From the NCBI GenBank assembly GCA_964389305.1, contig CAYMEK010000012.1, positions 14,458 to 78,457 of the forward strand: a stretch of 64,000 nucleotides of DNA, given 5' to 3'. Shown here one piece after another: positions 17,864 through 26,837 of the stretch. The number at the start of each line of letters is the position of its first letter. Positions within the stretch are counted from its first letter, which is position 1. Made by a program: the position numbers and the translations under genes. Under the pieces are notes generated by a model. That model was given only the letters and a program-made list of their open reading frames with translations. It had not been told where the DNA came from and did not search any database. The DNA comes from CAYMEK01 sp964389305 (GTDB lineage Bacteria; Spirochaetota; Spirochaetia; SZUA-6; DRHE01).

Positions 17864-18628
17864 TTACAGCGGGCGGCTCCGATATTGATGCGGGGTGGTC
17901 CCGAAATGTTTTTTGAAGGTGCGGGTGAAGTTTTTGGAATTGCTGTAGCCCACCATCTCGCTGACATCGTAGACCAGATAATCCACTTCCTGCAGAAGCT
18001 GAGCGGCCTTGTTCATCCTGGTTCGCTTCAGAAAGGTATTGAAGTTTTCGCCGGTCTTTTCTTTGAACAGCCTGCTCACGTACTGGGGATTCATCTGTAC
18101 GATTCGGGCGGCTCGAGTCAGCGTCGCTCGCCCGTAGTCACGCTCGACGTAGCCCTTGATTGCGGATATCACCCAGTCGGCTCGTTGCCTCCTTCCCGAC
18201 CCCGTGCCTCGGTCTCTCGGAGTCCCGACTGCCTCCGAGGCCGCAGGGAACTCGCAGTCCATTTCTTTTTTCAATCTTCTGAATACTGCGCGGATGTCTG
18301 TAAAGTTCGTAGGTTTCAATACGTAGTCGCGTACCCCGTACTTCAGAGCCTCCTTGGCGTAGGAGAAATCTTTGTAGGCGCTTAAGAAAACCACCGCAAC
18401 GCCGCGATGCTCTTCGGCGATTGCTCTGGCCAGCTCCACGCCGGACATGGCCGGCATTCTGATGTCGCAAAACACCACGTCCACCTCGCCGTGCCGGACC
18501 TGTTCCAGGGCTCGCCTTCCGTTCGAAGCCGTACCGATGACCTGGTATCCGATTTCTTCCCACGGAAACAATTCAGCCAGGCCCCGGCGTATGTCCTCCT
18601 CGTCGTCTACGATAAGCAGTTTGTACAT
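17864..18628 (-). CDS. YesN-like response regulator, receiver plus AraC HTH
   Basis: 254 residues. The receiver domain (1-120) has the acidic pair IVDDEED, phospho-acceptor Asp55 in VVFCDIRMP and the conserved Lys in YVLKPT. A linker leads to two AraC-type helix-turn-helix motifs at about 155-250, ending NFTRTFKKHFGTTPHQYR. The start is ATG 18628 (MYKLLIVDDEED). In-frame sequence up to 18769 is only the translation of an 18-bp tandem repeat and is not coding. It is divergent from the sugar-binding protein gene at 18922 and convergent with its presumed kinase, and is predicted to activate the transport genes to its right. Confidence 0.9.
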   Translation of the reverse strand: MYKLLIVDDEEDIRRGLAELFPWEEIGYQVIGTASNGRRALEQVRHGEVDVVFCDIRMPAMSGVELARAIAEEHRGVAVVFLSAYKDFSYAKEALKYGVRDYVLKPTNFTDIRAVFRRLKKEMDCEFPAASEAVGTPRDRGTGSGRRQRADWVISAIKGYVERDYGRATLTRAARIVQMNPQYVSRLFKEKTGENFNTFLKRTRMNKAAQLLQEVDYLVYDVSEMVGYSNSKNFTRTFKKHFGTTPHQYRSRPL

Positions 18629-18655
18629 GCCTCCGCCCGATCCCCCCGGCTGCCT

Positions 18656-18719
18656 GCGGCCATTAGGCAGCTTGCGGCCATCAGGCTGTCTGCGGCCATT
18701 CGGCAGCTTGCGGCCATTA
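18656..18719. repeat. 18-bp tandem repeat, about 3.5 copies
   Basis: Copies beginning GCGGCCAT at 18656, 18674, 18692 and 18710 (last one partial) have a period of exactly 18 bp, with a few substitutions between copies. It lies just upstream of the response-regulator start, in its 5' leader or promoter region. A different 18-bp tandem repeat occurs inside the GH38 gene at about 38105-38170. Confidence 0.8.
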
Positions 18720-18782
18720 TAGCACATCCGGGCCGCAGCCAGTATTGTGGAATCGCCTCTCCCCTCCACCGGGGTCGATCCC

Positions 18783-18812
18783 TTTACTACCGCGACGGCT
18801 TTGCCCTACAAT
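18783..18812 (+). promoter_or_regulatory. Possible promoter of the first sugar-binding protein gene
   Basis: TTTACT (18783-18788), 18-bp spacer, TACAAT (18807-18812), about 110 bp before the ATG at 18922. Confidence 0.4.
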
Positions 18813-18921
18813 CTATAGCGAGGCAGGGACCTGCCTGGTCAGTCTTCTCGGGTAGCTTCTTCACCCGTACCCGCTGAGGCTGGGATTTCGAGCCATATCC
18901 TGGTGATCGAGGAGTGCCTCG

Positions 18922-20253
18922 ATGAAAAAGCTGCCGCTTCTGGCCGCTGCACTGCTGTTTCCGGTAGTATTCGCCGGCGCCTCCGGCCGGTCCGAGGCGA
19001 CGGTGGAATCGACCAAGAAGATGATCCTGCGGGTCTCCTGGTGGGGCTCTCAGCAGCGCCACGAGAGGACGATCAGGGTCCTGCAGATGTTCGAGCAGGA
19101 ATACCCTCACGTAACCGTATACTATGACTTCGCCAACTGGGAAGATTACTGGACAAAGCTTACCACCATGGCCGCCGGCAACAATCTTCCCGACGTGATG
19201 CAGCAAGACTACCAGTACCTGCGGGAATGGGCCGGACGTGGGTTGATCGTGTCTCTCGACGAGCTGGCCGCCAAAGACCGGCCGGATTTTGCCGCGGTCC
19301 CGGAGAGCTCCCTTCGGAGCGGGCGGATCGGAGGCAAGCTGTACGGGGTCAGCCTTGGCGATAACTCCCTTTGCATGATGCTGGACACCGATGCCTTTGC
19401 CGAAGCGGGCCTGGCCTTACCCTCCGATCGTTGGACCTGGGCGGACTGGGAACGCATTTGCCTCGACTTGACCGAGAGACTCGGAATGCCGGCCATGAGC
19501 GGACAGCCGGCCCATGACCACATCTGGCGGGCCCTCTATCTCGGCAAAGGATTCTGGGGCTTTTCCGAGGACGGAGCCACCCTCGGGTATCCCGAAACCG
19601 AGGACGAACTGTTCCTGGAGCACCTGAGACTGGCCAAGAGAGTGCTCGATGCAGGCGCAATCATCCCGTACAGCGAAGTCGTGGCGGCTAGAACCAAGGG
19701 AGTGGAGGATGACTGGATCGTTCATGGTAAATCGGCCGTCACCTTTGCCTGGAGCAATCAGGTGGTCGCCGCCTGGACGGCGGCGGGCATAGACAGCCGC
19801 CACTTCGAGCTGCGCCCCCTGCCCCGGATCGGACCGAAGGCCGCCTCGTCGAACTACCTGAAACCCTCGATGTTCTTTTCGATAACCAGGAACGCCGTGA
19901 ATTCGCAGATCGGTGTCAAGCTGATCGATTACTTTACCAGTTCCATCGACGCCAACAAGATCCTCATGGCCGAGAGAGGAGTGCCGATTTCCGGCAGGGT
20001 ACGCGAGGCGCTTAAATCGTCTCTGGAGGCCCCCCAGCAGGTGGTGTTCGATTATCTGGATCGGGTAGCCGAAGAAGCCCGCCCGATTCCGCCTCCGGAT
20101 CCGCCCGGCGCTTCCGATCTGATCAACAATGTCTACTATCCCCAGGTAGTGGATCCCGTCCTGTTTGGCGTCATCAGCCCCGAAGAGGGAGTAAGACGGT
20201 TGAGGCAGGAGGCCCCGCAGATTCTCAGGGCGAGCGAGCCGTCCCTGCGGTAA
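18922..20253 (+). CDS. ABC sugar transporter substrate-binding protein (first paralogue)
   Basis: 443 residues, extracellular solute-binding protein family 1. A Sec signal peptide (KKLPLLAAALLFPVVFAGA) lacks a lipobox cysteine. The mature part has RVSWWG near the start, NNLPDVMQQDY, GGKLYGVSLGD, RWTWADWERICLDL and YLKPSMFF. The same blocks recur in the next gene, so the two are tandem paralogues. The start has GAGGAG about 7 bases upstream. It is the first gene of a binding-protein/binding-protein/permease/permease cluster without an ATPase. The ligand is probably an oligosaccharide or polyol (family inference). Confidence 0.88.
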   Translation: MKKLPLLAAALLFPVVFAGASGRSEATVESTKKMILRVSWWGSQQRHERTIRVLQMFEQEYPHVTVYYDFANWEDYWTKLTTMAAGNNLPDVMQQDYQYLREWAGRGLIVSLDELAAKDRPDFAAVPESSLRSGRIGGKLYGVSLGDNSLCMMLDTDAFAEAGLALPSDRWTWADWERICLDLTERLGMPAMSGQPAHDHIWRALYLGKGFWGFSEDGATLGYPETEDELFLEHLRLAKRVLDAGAIIPYSEVVAARTKGVEDDWIVHGKSAVTFAWSNQVVAAWTAAGIDSRHFELRPLPRIGPKAASSNYLKPSMFFSITRNAVNSQIGVKLIDYFTSSIDANKILMAERGVPISGRVREALKSSLEAPQQVVFDYLDRVAEEARPIPPPDPPGASDLINNVYYPQVVDPVLFGVISPEEGVRRLRQEAPQILRASEPSLR

Positions 20254-20367
20254 CGGTATTTGCCGCACGGAGCGGCGCACGGCGGAGCACTCCCTGCGCG
20301 TACAAAAACCTCAAGAAAGGATACCATTTCTCAATTCTTCGTCCTTTCGAGGCCAATCCCCGCCTGC

Positions 20368-20373
20368 TATAAT
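20368..20373 (+). promoter_or_regulatory. Possible -10 box before the second binding protein gene
   Basis: Perfect TATAAT 9 bp upstream of the strong hairpin at 20382-20428; only weak -35 candidates are present. Confidence 0.3.
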
Positions 20374-20381
20374 TTTTTTCA

Positions 20382-20428
20382 CTCGACCACCCCGGCAACC
20401 TGCGTGGTTGCCGGGGCGCACGGTCGAG
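20382..20428 (+). other. Strong leader stem-loop between the two binding-protein genes
   Basis: Inner stem CCCCGGCAACC (20390-20400) pairs with GGTTGCCGGGG (20406-20416) around TGCGT. The outer arms CTCGACC and GGTCGAG also pair. No T-run follows, so a processing or mRNA-stability hairpin is more likely than a terminator. Confidence 0.65.
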
Positions 20429-20476
20429 CGACATCTGGTGTCACTATTCTCGTATCAAGTTAATGGAGGTGGAGTT

Positions 20477-21769
20477 ATGAAAAGGATCGCGATCTTGCTG
20501 CTGATCGCCGCCGCCTTCCTGCTGCCGGCATGCCTCATGGCTACCGGCCAGACGGAGTCGGCGGGCGCCGTGACCATGCGCCTCGGATGGTGGGGAAATC
20601 CCACGCGGGACGAACGAACGCTCAAGGTCATCGAGCTGTATCAGCAGAGGTATCCAAACGTGACCATCGAGCCGGAGACGGTCGGATGGGGCGGCTACTG
20701 GGACAGGATCAACACTCAGGTGGCGGCCAACAACCTTCCCGACGTCATGCAGCACGACTATGCCTACCTGCTGCAGTTCGTCAGCCGGAACCTCATGGCG
20801 GACCTGACGCCTTTCGTGCAGTCCAAGACGATCAACCTCGAGGGCGTGGACGAGAGCTACCTTTCCGGCGGTCGGGTGGGCGGCAAGCTGTACGGGGTAA
20901 GCCTGGGAACGAACGCCGTATCGATGATCTACGATCCGGCCATGCTGCAGAGGGCCGGTGTGGCGGAGCCCAAGCCCGATTGGACCTGGGCGGACTTCAA
21001 GAAAATTTCCCAGCAGGTCTACACGGCAATCAAGGTGCAAACCCTGCCCTTCTTCCCTCCGGACCCGAAGGTCGGCTTCGAGAACTGGATCCGGCAAACC
21101 GGCCGCCCGTTTTTCGCACCCGACGGCAAGTCCTTGGGCTTCACGGACCCGGCGCCGCTCGAGGAGTACTTCAACATCCAGCTTCGACTACTCAAGGCCG
21201 GGATCCTGGTGAGCCCGGAAGTCGCTTTTGTTTCTACGACTCCCCAGGAAGATCCCTTTTCCAAAGGCAACTCCTGGGTCCACTACGTGTGGAGCAACCA
21301 GGTGATCGCCCATCAGCAGGCGGCAGGAAAGCCGGTAAAGGTGATCCTGATGCCCAAGATCACCACCGGCTACAAGCGGCCCGGCACCTATCTGAAGCCC
21401 TCCATGTTCTTCGCCATCCCGGCGACCACCAAGATCCCCTCGGAGGCGGCCAGGTTCATCAATTTCTTCATTTCGGACCTCGACGCCAACCGGATCTTGC
21501 TGGGCGAGCGCGGCGTACCGATCATCTCCCCAGTGAGGGAAGACATCAAGAAAGCCCTCGATCCCGCCATGCAGATGGTGTTCGACTACATCGGCCTGGT
21601 CGGCAAGGGCAACGCCAGCCCCATCGATCCTCCCGATCCGCCCGGAACCGGGGAGGTGTTGAAGCTGTTCCGGGACACCAGCCAGGAGGTGCTGACCGGC
21701 AAGCTGTCCGCCAAGGACGGAGCCGCCAAGATCATGAAACAGGCGAACGAGATCCTGGCAAAGCAGTAG
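20477..21769 (+). CDS. ABC sugar transporter substrate-binding protein (second paralogue)
   Basis: 430 residues, solute-binding protein family 1. The signal peptide contains LLPACLMA, so lipid attachment at Cys is possible, although the GQTES after it resembles the AGG-x-x-E junctions of other binding proteins here. It shares NNLPDVMQHDY, GGKLYGVSLG, WTWADF, YLKPSMFFAIP, ERGVPI and PPDPPG with the preceding gene. ATG 20477 is chosen for the GGAGGTGGAG ribosome-binding site and the signal peptide; upstream in-frame codons run through the hairpin. Duplicate binding proteins with one permease pair suggest two ligands or affinities for one transporter. Confidence 0.9.
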   Translation: MKRIAILLLIAAAFLLPACLMATGQTESAGAVTMRLGWWGNPTRDERTLKVIELYQQRYPNVTIEPETVGWGGYWDRINTQVAANNLPDVMQHDYAYLLQFVSRNLMADLTPFVQSKTINLEGVDESYLSGGRVGGKLYGVSLGTNAVSMIYDPAMLQRAGVAEPKPDWTWADFKKISQQVYTAIKVQTLPFFPPDPKVGFENWIRQTGRPFFAPDGKSLGFTDPAPLEEYFNIQLRLLKAGILVSPEVAFVSTTPQEDPFSKGNSWVHYVWSNQVIAHQQAAGKPVKVILMPKITTGYKRPGTYLKPSMFFAIPATTKIPSEAARFINFFISDLDANRILLGERGVPIISPVREDIKKALDPAMQMVFDYIGLVGKGNASPIDPPDPPGTGEVLKLFRDTSQEVLTGKLSAKDGAAKIMKQANEILAKQ

Positions 21770-21809
21770 AGCTAGAGCGCTCTCTCTTTGAGAATCTGAA
21801 ATCCTAACG

Positions 21810-21844
21810 ACGGCGGGGGCTTGCTTCGGGCAGGCCTCTGCCGT
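21810..21844 (+). other. Stem-loop between binding-protein and permease genes
   Basis: A 15-bp stem with some G-U pairs: 21810-21824 pairs with 21830-21844 around TTCGG. No T-run follows. Similar binding-protein/hairpin/permease junctions occur at 55945-55986 and 60234-60257. Confidence 0.55.
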
Positions 21845-21884
21845 TACGATACGAGGATGAGATCCGCTTAGACCATCACCTTTC

Positions 21885-22850
21885 ATGAGGGACCTAAGAG
21901 CAAGGCGAACGGAAAGCTCGGCAGCTCCACGGACGGAACGCCGGCTTCGTAAACGTACGGGTTTGACCTACAAGAACTTCACCGGCTATGCCTTCATCTC
22001 GCCGTGGCTGCTGGGATTCTTCGCCTTCACCATCATACCGATCTTGACCTCGATCTATTACTCCTTTACCGACTACGACATCCTGAAAGCCCCGGTCTTC
22101 AACGGTCTGGAGAACTTTCGCACGCTGCTGCATGACGGGCTATTCTGGAAATCGCTGCAGGTTACCTTTACCTACGCGTTTTTCTCCGTTCCCCTGCGTC
22201 TGGCTTTCGCGCTGTTTGTCGCCATGCTTCTCAACCGAAAAGCGCACCTGCTGCGCTTCCATCAGACCGTCTACTACCTTCCGTCCATACTCGGCGGCAG
22301 CATCGCGGTGGCGGTGATGTGGAGACGTCTGTTCATGTCCGACGGCGCGGTGAACGCCGTGCTGGCCTTGATTGGCATCCATTCGGAAATTTCCTGGATA
22401 GGCAAGGCCGAGACCGCGATCTGGACGCTGATCCTGCTGGCGGTGTGGCAGTTCGGCTCCTCCATGCTGATCTTTCTGGCAGGGCTGAAACAGATCCCCC
22501 ACACCTACTACGAGGCGGCGGAGACCGATGGCGCCAATGCGCGGCAGAAATTTTTCAGGATCACCCTGCCCTACCTGACGCCGGTAGTGTTCTTCAACCT
22601 GGTCATGCAGCTTATCCACGGCTTCACGGTATTTACCCAAGCCTTCATTATTTCAGGCGGAACCGGCGACCCGATGAACAACACACTGGTGTACGCCCTG
22701 TACCTCTACCAGAGAGCGTTCAAGTACTACCAGATGGGATACGGAAGCGCCATGGCCTGGGTGCTGGTGCTCATTATCGGGACATTCACGGCCCTTCTTT
22801 TCAAGTCCTCCGCCAACTGGGTCTACTACGAGGCGAAAGAGGGCAAGTGA
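21885..22850 (+). CDS. ABC sugar transporter permease, MalF/UgpA type
   Basis: 321 residues. The basic N terminus is followed by six transmembrane helices from about residue 37. The ATPase-docking EAA loop reads YYEAAETDGANARQKFFRITLP. The start ATG at 21885 has no clear ribosome-binding site, and a TTG at 21963 is an alternative nearer the conserved GYAFISPWLLGF segment. The next permease begins on its stop codon. With the two binding proteins upstream it forms a CUT1-type sugar importer; the ATPase must be supplied from elsewhere. Confidence 0.9.
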   Translation: MRDLRARRTESSAAPRTERRLRKRTGLTYKNFTGYAFISPWLLGFFAFTIIPILTSIYYSFTDYDILKAPVFNGLENFRTLLHDGLFWKSLQVTFTYAFFSVPLRLAFALFVAMLLNRKAHLLRFHQTVYYLPSILGGSIAVAVMWRRLFMSDGAVNAVLALIGIHSEISWIGKAETAIWTLILLAVWQFGSSMLIFLAGLKQIPHTYYEAAETDGANARQKFFRITLPYLTPVVFFNLVMQLIHGFTVFTQAFIISGGTGDPMNNTLVYALYLYQRAFKYYQMGYGSAMAWVLVLIIGTFTALLFKSSANWVYYEAKEGK

Positions 22851-23701
22851 TGGGCGTATCTCGCCAGGCCGTGAAGATCCGCAACGAGATACTGTTTCAA
22901 GTGTTTCTCTTCGCTTTGGGCTTTCTTATGATCTACCCGATTCTCTGGATGGTCGCCAACTCTTTCAAGCCGAATGACGAGATCTTCGGATCGGCCTCGC
23001 TTATTCCCAGCAGGCTCATATTCGACAACTACCTGAGGGGGTGGCGATTCGTCGGCTCGCTCACCTTTGCGACGTTCTTCAGGAATTCCCTGTTCTACGT
23101 CTCGCTGGCCACGATCGGCACGGTGTTTTCCTCCGCCGGAGTGGCCTTCGGTTTTGCGCGGGTACGCTTCAAGGGCCGGGGCTTCTGGTTCGTATGCATG
23201 TTCCTGACCATGATACTTCCCTATCAGGTGATCATGATCCCGCAGTTCATCATCTTTCAGAAGCTGAATTGGGTGAACACCTTCCTTCCTCTGATCGTTC
23301 CCATGTTCCTTGGCCAGCCTTTTTTCATTTTCCTGATGGTCCAGTTCATTCGCGGCATCCCGATAGAGCTGGACGAGTCCGCCTGGATCGACGGCTGCCG
23401 CACCTTCGGTATTTTCACCCGCATCATCTTCCCGCTCATCACCCCGGCGCTCATAACGACCACCATTTTCAGCTTTTACTGGCGCTGGGATGATTTTCTG
23501 GGACCGCTTCTGTACCTAAACAAGCCGAGCCTGTTCACCGTTTCTCTGGCCCTGAGGATGTTTGCCGACCCACTCACGTCCACTGACTGGGCGGCTATCT
23601 TCGCCATGGGCACGCTCTCGCTGGTACCGATTCTTATCGTTTTTGTCGTCTTCCAGAAGTATCTGGTCCAGGGTATCAGCACCACCGGCCTGAAGGGATG
23701 A
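22850..23701 (+). CDS. ABC sugar transporter permease, MalG/UgpE type
   Basis: 283 residues with six predicted membrane helices. It has the typical start FLMIYPILWMVANSFKPNDEI and an EAA loop LDESAWIDGCRTFGIFTRIIFPLITP. ATG 22850 overlaps the TGA of the preceding gene by one base (TGATG), which indicates coupled translation. The C terminus ends FQKYLVQGISTTGLKG, the family signature. It is the last gene of this importer cluster; the next gene has its own promoter. Confidence 0.92.
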   Translation: MGVSRQAVKIRNEILFQVFLFALGFLMIYPILWMVANSFKPNDEIFGSASLIPSRLIFDNYLRGWRFVGSLTFATFFRNSLFYVSLATIGTVFSSAGVAFGFARVRFKGRGFWFVCMFLTMILPYQVIMIPQFIIFQKLNWVNTFLPLIVPMFLGQPFFIFLMVQFIRGIPIELDESAWIDGCRTFGIFTRIIFPLITPALITTTIFSFYWRWDDFLGPLLYLNKPSLFTVSLALRMFADPLTSTDWAAIFAMGTLSLVPILIVFVVFQKYLVQGISTTGLKG

Positions 23702-23747
23702 GGGGAGGCTAAATCCGGTTTTCACATACTACAAATCCCGCTGTGCA

Positions 23748-23777
23748 TTGATTTCATCCTGCACTCTGAGCTACAAT
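23748..23777 (+). promoter_or_regulatory. Promoter of the LacI-type-domain kinase gene
   Basis: TTGATT (23748-23753), 18-bp spacer, TACAAT (23772-23777), 22 bp before the ATG. Confidence 0.45.
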
Positions 23778-23799
23778 AATTCGTGGCAGGGCGATCCAA

Positions 23800-26250
23800 A
23801 TGGGAAAAGATAGCGACAGAATGACGTTCGGCCTTCTGATTGGCCTGATCAACACCGGATATCAGGAAGGGATAGTATCCGGAGTTGTCGACTTTACAAA
23901 AGAAAATGATATCAACCTGTTATGCTTCGAAACCGAACGGCTGAAATCACGAGATTTTTGGCAAACGGGTAAGAATATCCTCTTCGATGTAGTAGATAGA
24001 TCCAACGTTGATGGCCTTATCATCATAACCACAGCACTTCAGAATGACGTCGGCAAAGATGCATTTATTTCATTTCTATCCAGGTATCATTCTATTCCCA
24101 TGGTCAGTATTGGAGAACAAATCGCCGACTGTCCCAGCTTAATCACGGATAACGAAAAAGGCTTAATGGATCTTTTTGCCCATTTGGTCGATGTTCACTC
24201 ATATAAAAGACTGGCATACATAACGGGACCCGTCAGAAATACGGAGTCTCAAATTCGCTTCGAGAACTACAAGAAATTTCTACAATCACGTAATATGCCC
24301 TTCGATCCCGATCTGGTAGTCGAGGGGGATTTCACCGGAGTATCCGGAAGGCAAGCCGCTAAAGCTCTTATAGAAGAACGCAAGGCCGACTTCGACGTCA
24401 TTGTCGCCGCAAATGACTTGATGGCTTTGGGAGCTATCGAGGAATTGACGCTGCACGGGTTGCAGGTGCCGGGAGATACCTTTGTCGTAGGCTTTGACGA
24501 CGTTGCGGAGAGTAGAGACAGTTCTTTAACGACCGTTCGGCAGCCCCTTCATGAGCAGGGATATCTGGCCGCCTTGTCGCTATTCAAATTGCTCAACGAT
24601 AACTATGATCTCATCACCTCAATACCCACGGAGCTCATTATCCGGGAATCATGCGGCTGTTATTCGCAGAATGTATCATCGTGTGCAGCTTGTATGACAA
24701 CTCCTGTCGATATGCCGCTCGACGAAGCACTGGCAGACCATGAAGGTGAAATAACGGCTGAAATAGTCGATATACTGACAGGCATTTCTCCAGGAACTGA
24801 TAAACTGGCAAAAGAATGGTCTGAGAAATCGTTACTTGCTCTAGCCAAATCCTACAAGCTTTCGAGTGCGGATGTATTTATCAAGACATGGAACAGAATA
24901 ATATACGAGGCAACGATCGCAGGGATCAACGTTTCAGTACTTCAAAGCATGATCTCGTCTTTCAGGCATAATCTCCTCTGTTACAATGCAGAAAGCAAAC
25001 AAAGAACGTTTCTTGAGGATCAACTGCACCGGGCCAGGATTATGATAGAAGAAGCGGTCCACAAAGAGCAGGCATCAAGAAAGATCATTACGGAAATACG
25101 GGAAGAGAAACTGAACGTGATAGGAGCCGATTTGGCGAGTGCCGGTAATTTAGAGGAGCTTTTAAACGTAATACACGCAGAGTTTCCTTCACTGGGTATA
25201 AAAAGCTGCTATCTTTCGCTATTTGAGAATCCGATGGATCGTTCGAGATTAGTCCTTGCCTATAATAATGACAATCGCGCTGACCTGGATGGCGATGGAG
25301 TACTCTTTTCCACCAAAGAGCTTGCGCCAGAATCCCTATATCCTAAAGACCGCCGCTACAATTTCGTAATACACGCACTTTACCACCAAGATAAAAACCT
25401 CGGCTTTATCATGCTGGAAATGGGGGACGACGTCCAGATTGTGAATACCTTTGTTTCTCTGAGCGCCAAGATAAGCGCGGCGTTACGGCACACAATGTTG
25501 ATAGAAGAACTGGTTTTACAGTCACAAAATCTTGAATCGTTCAATAAAAAGCTCGAATACAGCAATCAACAGCTTCAGGATTTCGCCTTTGTGGCTTCTC
25601 ATGATTTACAGGAACCACTGCGCAAGATCAATTTCTTTGGAGAAAGACTGAAGCGAAAATACTACTCCTTGTTAGACAACCAGGGCCGCGACTATCTGGA
25701 TAGAATGCAAAACGCTGCATTGAGAATGCAGAAACTGATCGAGGGTCTGCTTGATTATTCACGTGTTACTACCATGGCTAAGCCGTTCATCACTGTGGAT
25801 CTTTCGCAGGTTGTACAGGGTGTACTGTCGGATCTGGAAGTACCCATCAAGAAGACCGGCGGCCGGGTATCGGTCGAATCCCTTCCTGCAATCAATGCGG
25901 ATCCGACTCAGATGCGGCAGTTGTTCCAGAACCTTATCGGCAATGCATTGAAGTTTTATAAACCGAACGAACCGCCTGTAATTAGAGTGTATTCTTCGAA
26001 CGATGCGCCGGCGCGATGCCGTACGATAATAGTAGAAGACAACGGCATCGGAATCGAAGCCAAGGATCATGAGAAGATTTTCGGTGTATTCCGGAAGCTG
26101 CATGGAAAAGGCCGATATGAGGGGAGCGGAATCGGGCTCGCCATATGCAAGAAGATTGTGGAGCGTCACGGAGGCACGATCAGAGTGGAAAGCCGGCCCG
26201 GAGAAGGAACGAGATTCATAGTGGATCTATCTCAAGAAAATACATATTAA
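23800..26250 (+). CDS. Soluble hybrid: LacI-type sugar-binding domain fused to a histidine kinase
   Basis: 816 residues with no signal peptide, no transmembrane helix and no LacI helix-turn-helix. Residues 8-285 are a type 1 periplasmic-binding-fold sensor of LacI/Peripla_BP_3 type (FGLLIGLINTGYQEGIV, NVDGLIIITTA, RLAYITGP, DVIVAANDLMALGA, VVGFDDVAESRDSSLTTVRQP). A Cys-containing hinge (ESCGCYSQNVSSCAACM) and a helical region follow to about 430. A GAF-like stretch covers about 440-570. Then comes a HisKA domain with His601 in FVASHDLQEPLRKINFF, and an HATPase domain ending in GSGIGLAICKKIVERHGG. I infer a cytoplasmic sugar sensor that signals by phosphorylation. No partner response regulator is adjacent. 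The gene is AT-richer than its neighbours, which may indicate transfer. Confidence 0.85.
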   Translation: MGKDSDRMTFGLLIGLINTGYQEGIVSGVVDFTKENDINLLCFETERLKSRDFWQTGKNILFDVVDRSNVDGLIIITTALQNDVGKDAFISFLSRYHSIPMVSIGEQIADCPSLITDNEKGLMDLFAHLVDVHSYKRLAYITGPVRNTESQIRFENYKKFLQSRNMPFDPDLVVEGDFTGVSGRQAAKALIEERKADFDVIVAANDLMALGAIEELTLHGLQVPGDTFVVGFDDVAESRDSSLTTVRQPLHEQGYLAALSLFKLLNDNYDLITSIPTELIIRESCGCYSQNVSSCAACMTTPVDMPLDEALADHEGEITAEIVDILTGISPGTDKLAKEWSEKSLLALAKSYKLSSADVFIKTWNRIIYEATIAGINVSVLQSMISSFRHNLLCYNAESKQRTFLEDQLHRARIMIEEAVHKEQASRKIITEIREEKLNVIGADLASAGNLEELLNVIHAEFPSLGIKSCYLSLFENPMDRSRLVLAYNNDNRADLDGDGVLFSTKELAPESLYPKDRRYNFVIHALYHQDKNLGFIMLEMGDDVQIVNTFVSLSAKISAALRHTMLIEELVLQSQNLESFNKKLEYSNQQLQDFAFVASHDLQEPLRKINFFGERLKRKYYSLLDNQGRDYLDRMQNAALRMQKLIEGLLDYSRVTTMAKPFITVDLSQVVQGVLSDLEVPIKKTGGRVSVESLPAINADPTQMRQLFQNLIGNALKFYKPNEPPVIRVYSSNDAPARCRTIIVEDNGIGIEAKDHEKIFGVFRKLHGKGRYEGSGIGLAICKKIVERHGGTIRVESRPGEGTRFIVDLSQENTY

Positions 26251-26342
26251 ACGTTGTTCATGACACCGCCTTGTTTCGGCTTCGTCTGCCTGCACAGACG
26301 GCGAATCAGTCAGCGAATCAAGGATAAGAGGAAAACTCGATA

Positions 26343-26371
26343 TTGAGAAAGCAAAAAGAAAGTAGTATTCT
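26343..26371 (+). promoter_or_regulatory. Possible promoter of the small membrane protein gene
   Basis: TTGAGA, 17-bp spacer, TATTCT, about 28 bp upstream of the ATG at 26400. Confidence 0.35.
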
Positions 26372-26399
26372 ATTTTACGGTTGAAAAGGGATAAACCGA

Positions 26400-26786
26400 A
26401 TGTCGAAAGTGGACAGCTTTGAGCAGCTCATTCAAGAAGAGCGGGAGCGCCGGGATAGCAAAACGCCGGCAAGCCGTCCGCAGTCAAAGAGTACCTGGTC
26501 ATACAGTTACTCCTCCGACAGCGATGGTGTTTTGGTCAAGGTTGTCCTTGCCTTCTTCGGGCTGGCCGTTTCCGCAGGGGCTCTTTTGCTCATCGCCCTT
26601 CTGTTTTCCGTGATCTGGATTCCTCCTCTTCTGCACGCCCTGGGGGACAACGCAGGCATCCTTGGGACGGTCTGCCGGCAAATTGGACTGAACGGCTACG
26701 AAAACGCGATCACGGCAGGATACGCACTGTCGCTGTTGGGCCTGGTCTCCTGCTTCGCCGTTGCCCGCCGGCTTTTTTCCAGCTAG
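26400..26786 (+). CDS. Small membrane protein of unknown function
   Basis: 128 residues. The N-terminal 45 are polar and Ser-rich (EERERRDSKTPASRPQSKS). Two hydrophobic helices follow at about 45-75 (VLAFFGLAVSAGALLLIALLFSVIW) and 103-123 (GYALSLLGLVSCFAVARRLF). ATG has AAAAGGG about 8 bases upstream and a plausible promoter. I do not recognise a family. It converges with guaB. Confidence 0.6.
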   Translation: MSKVDSFEQLIQEERERRDSKTPASRPQSKSTWSYSYSSDSDGVLVKVVLAFFGLAVSAGALLLIALLFSVIWIPPLLHALGDNAGILGTVCRQIGLNGYENAITAGYALSLLGLVSCFAVARRLFSS

Positions 26787-26837
26787 AGTTTTTCCAGCAC
26801 TTCTATAATCCCGGGAACCGGCCCCAGGCAAGGGGAT

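Noticed and set aside
18656..18719. CRISPR-like repeat array
   Set aside because: Units are contiguous with an 18-bp period and no spacers; a simple tandem repeat.
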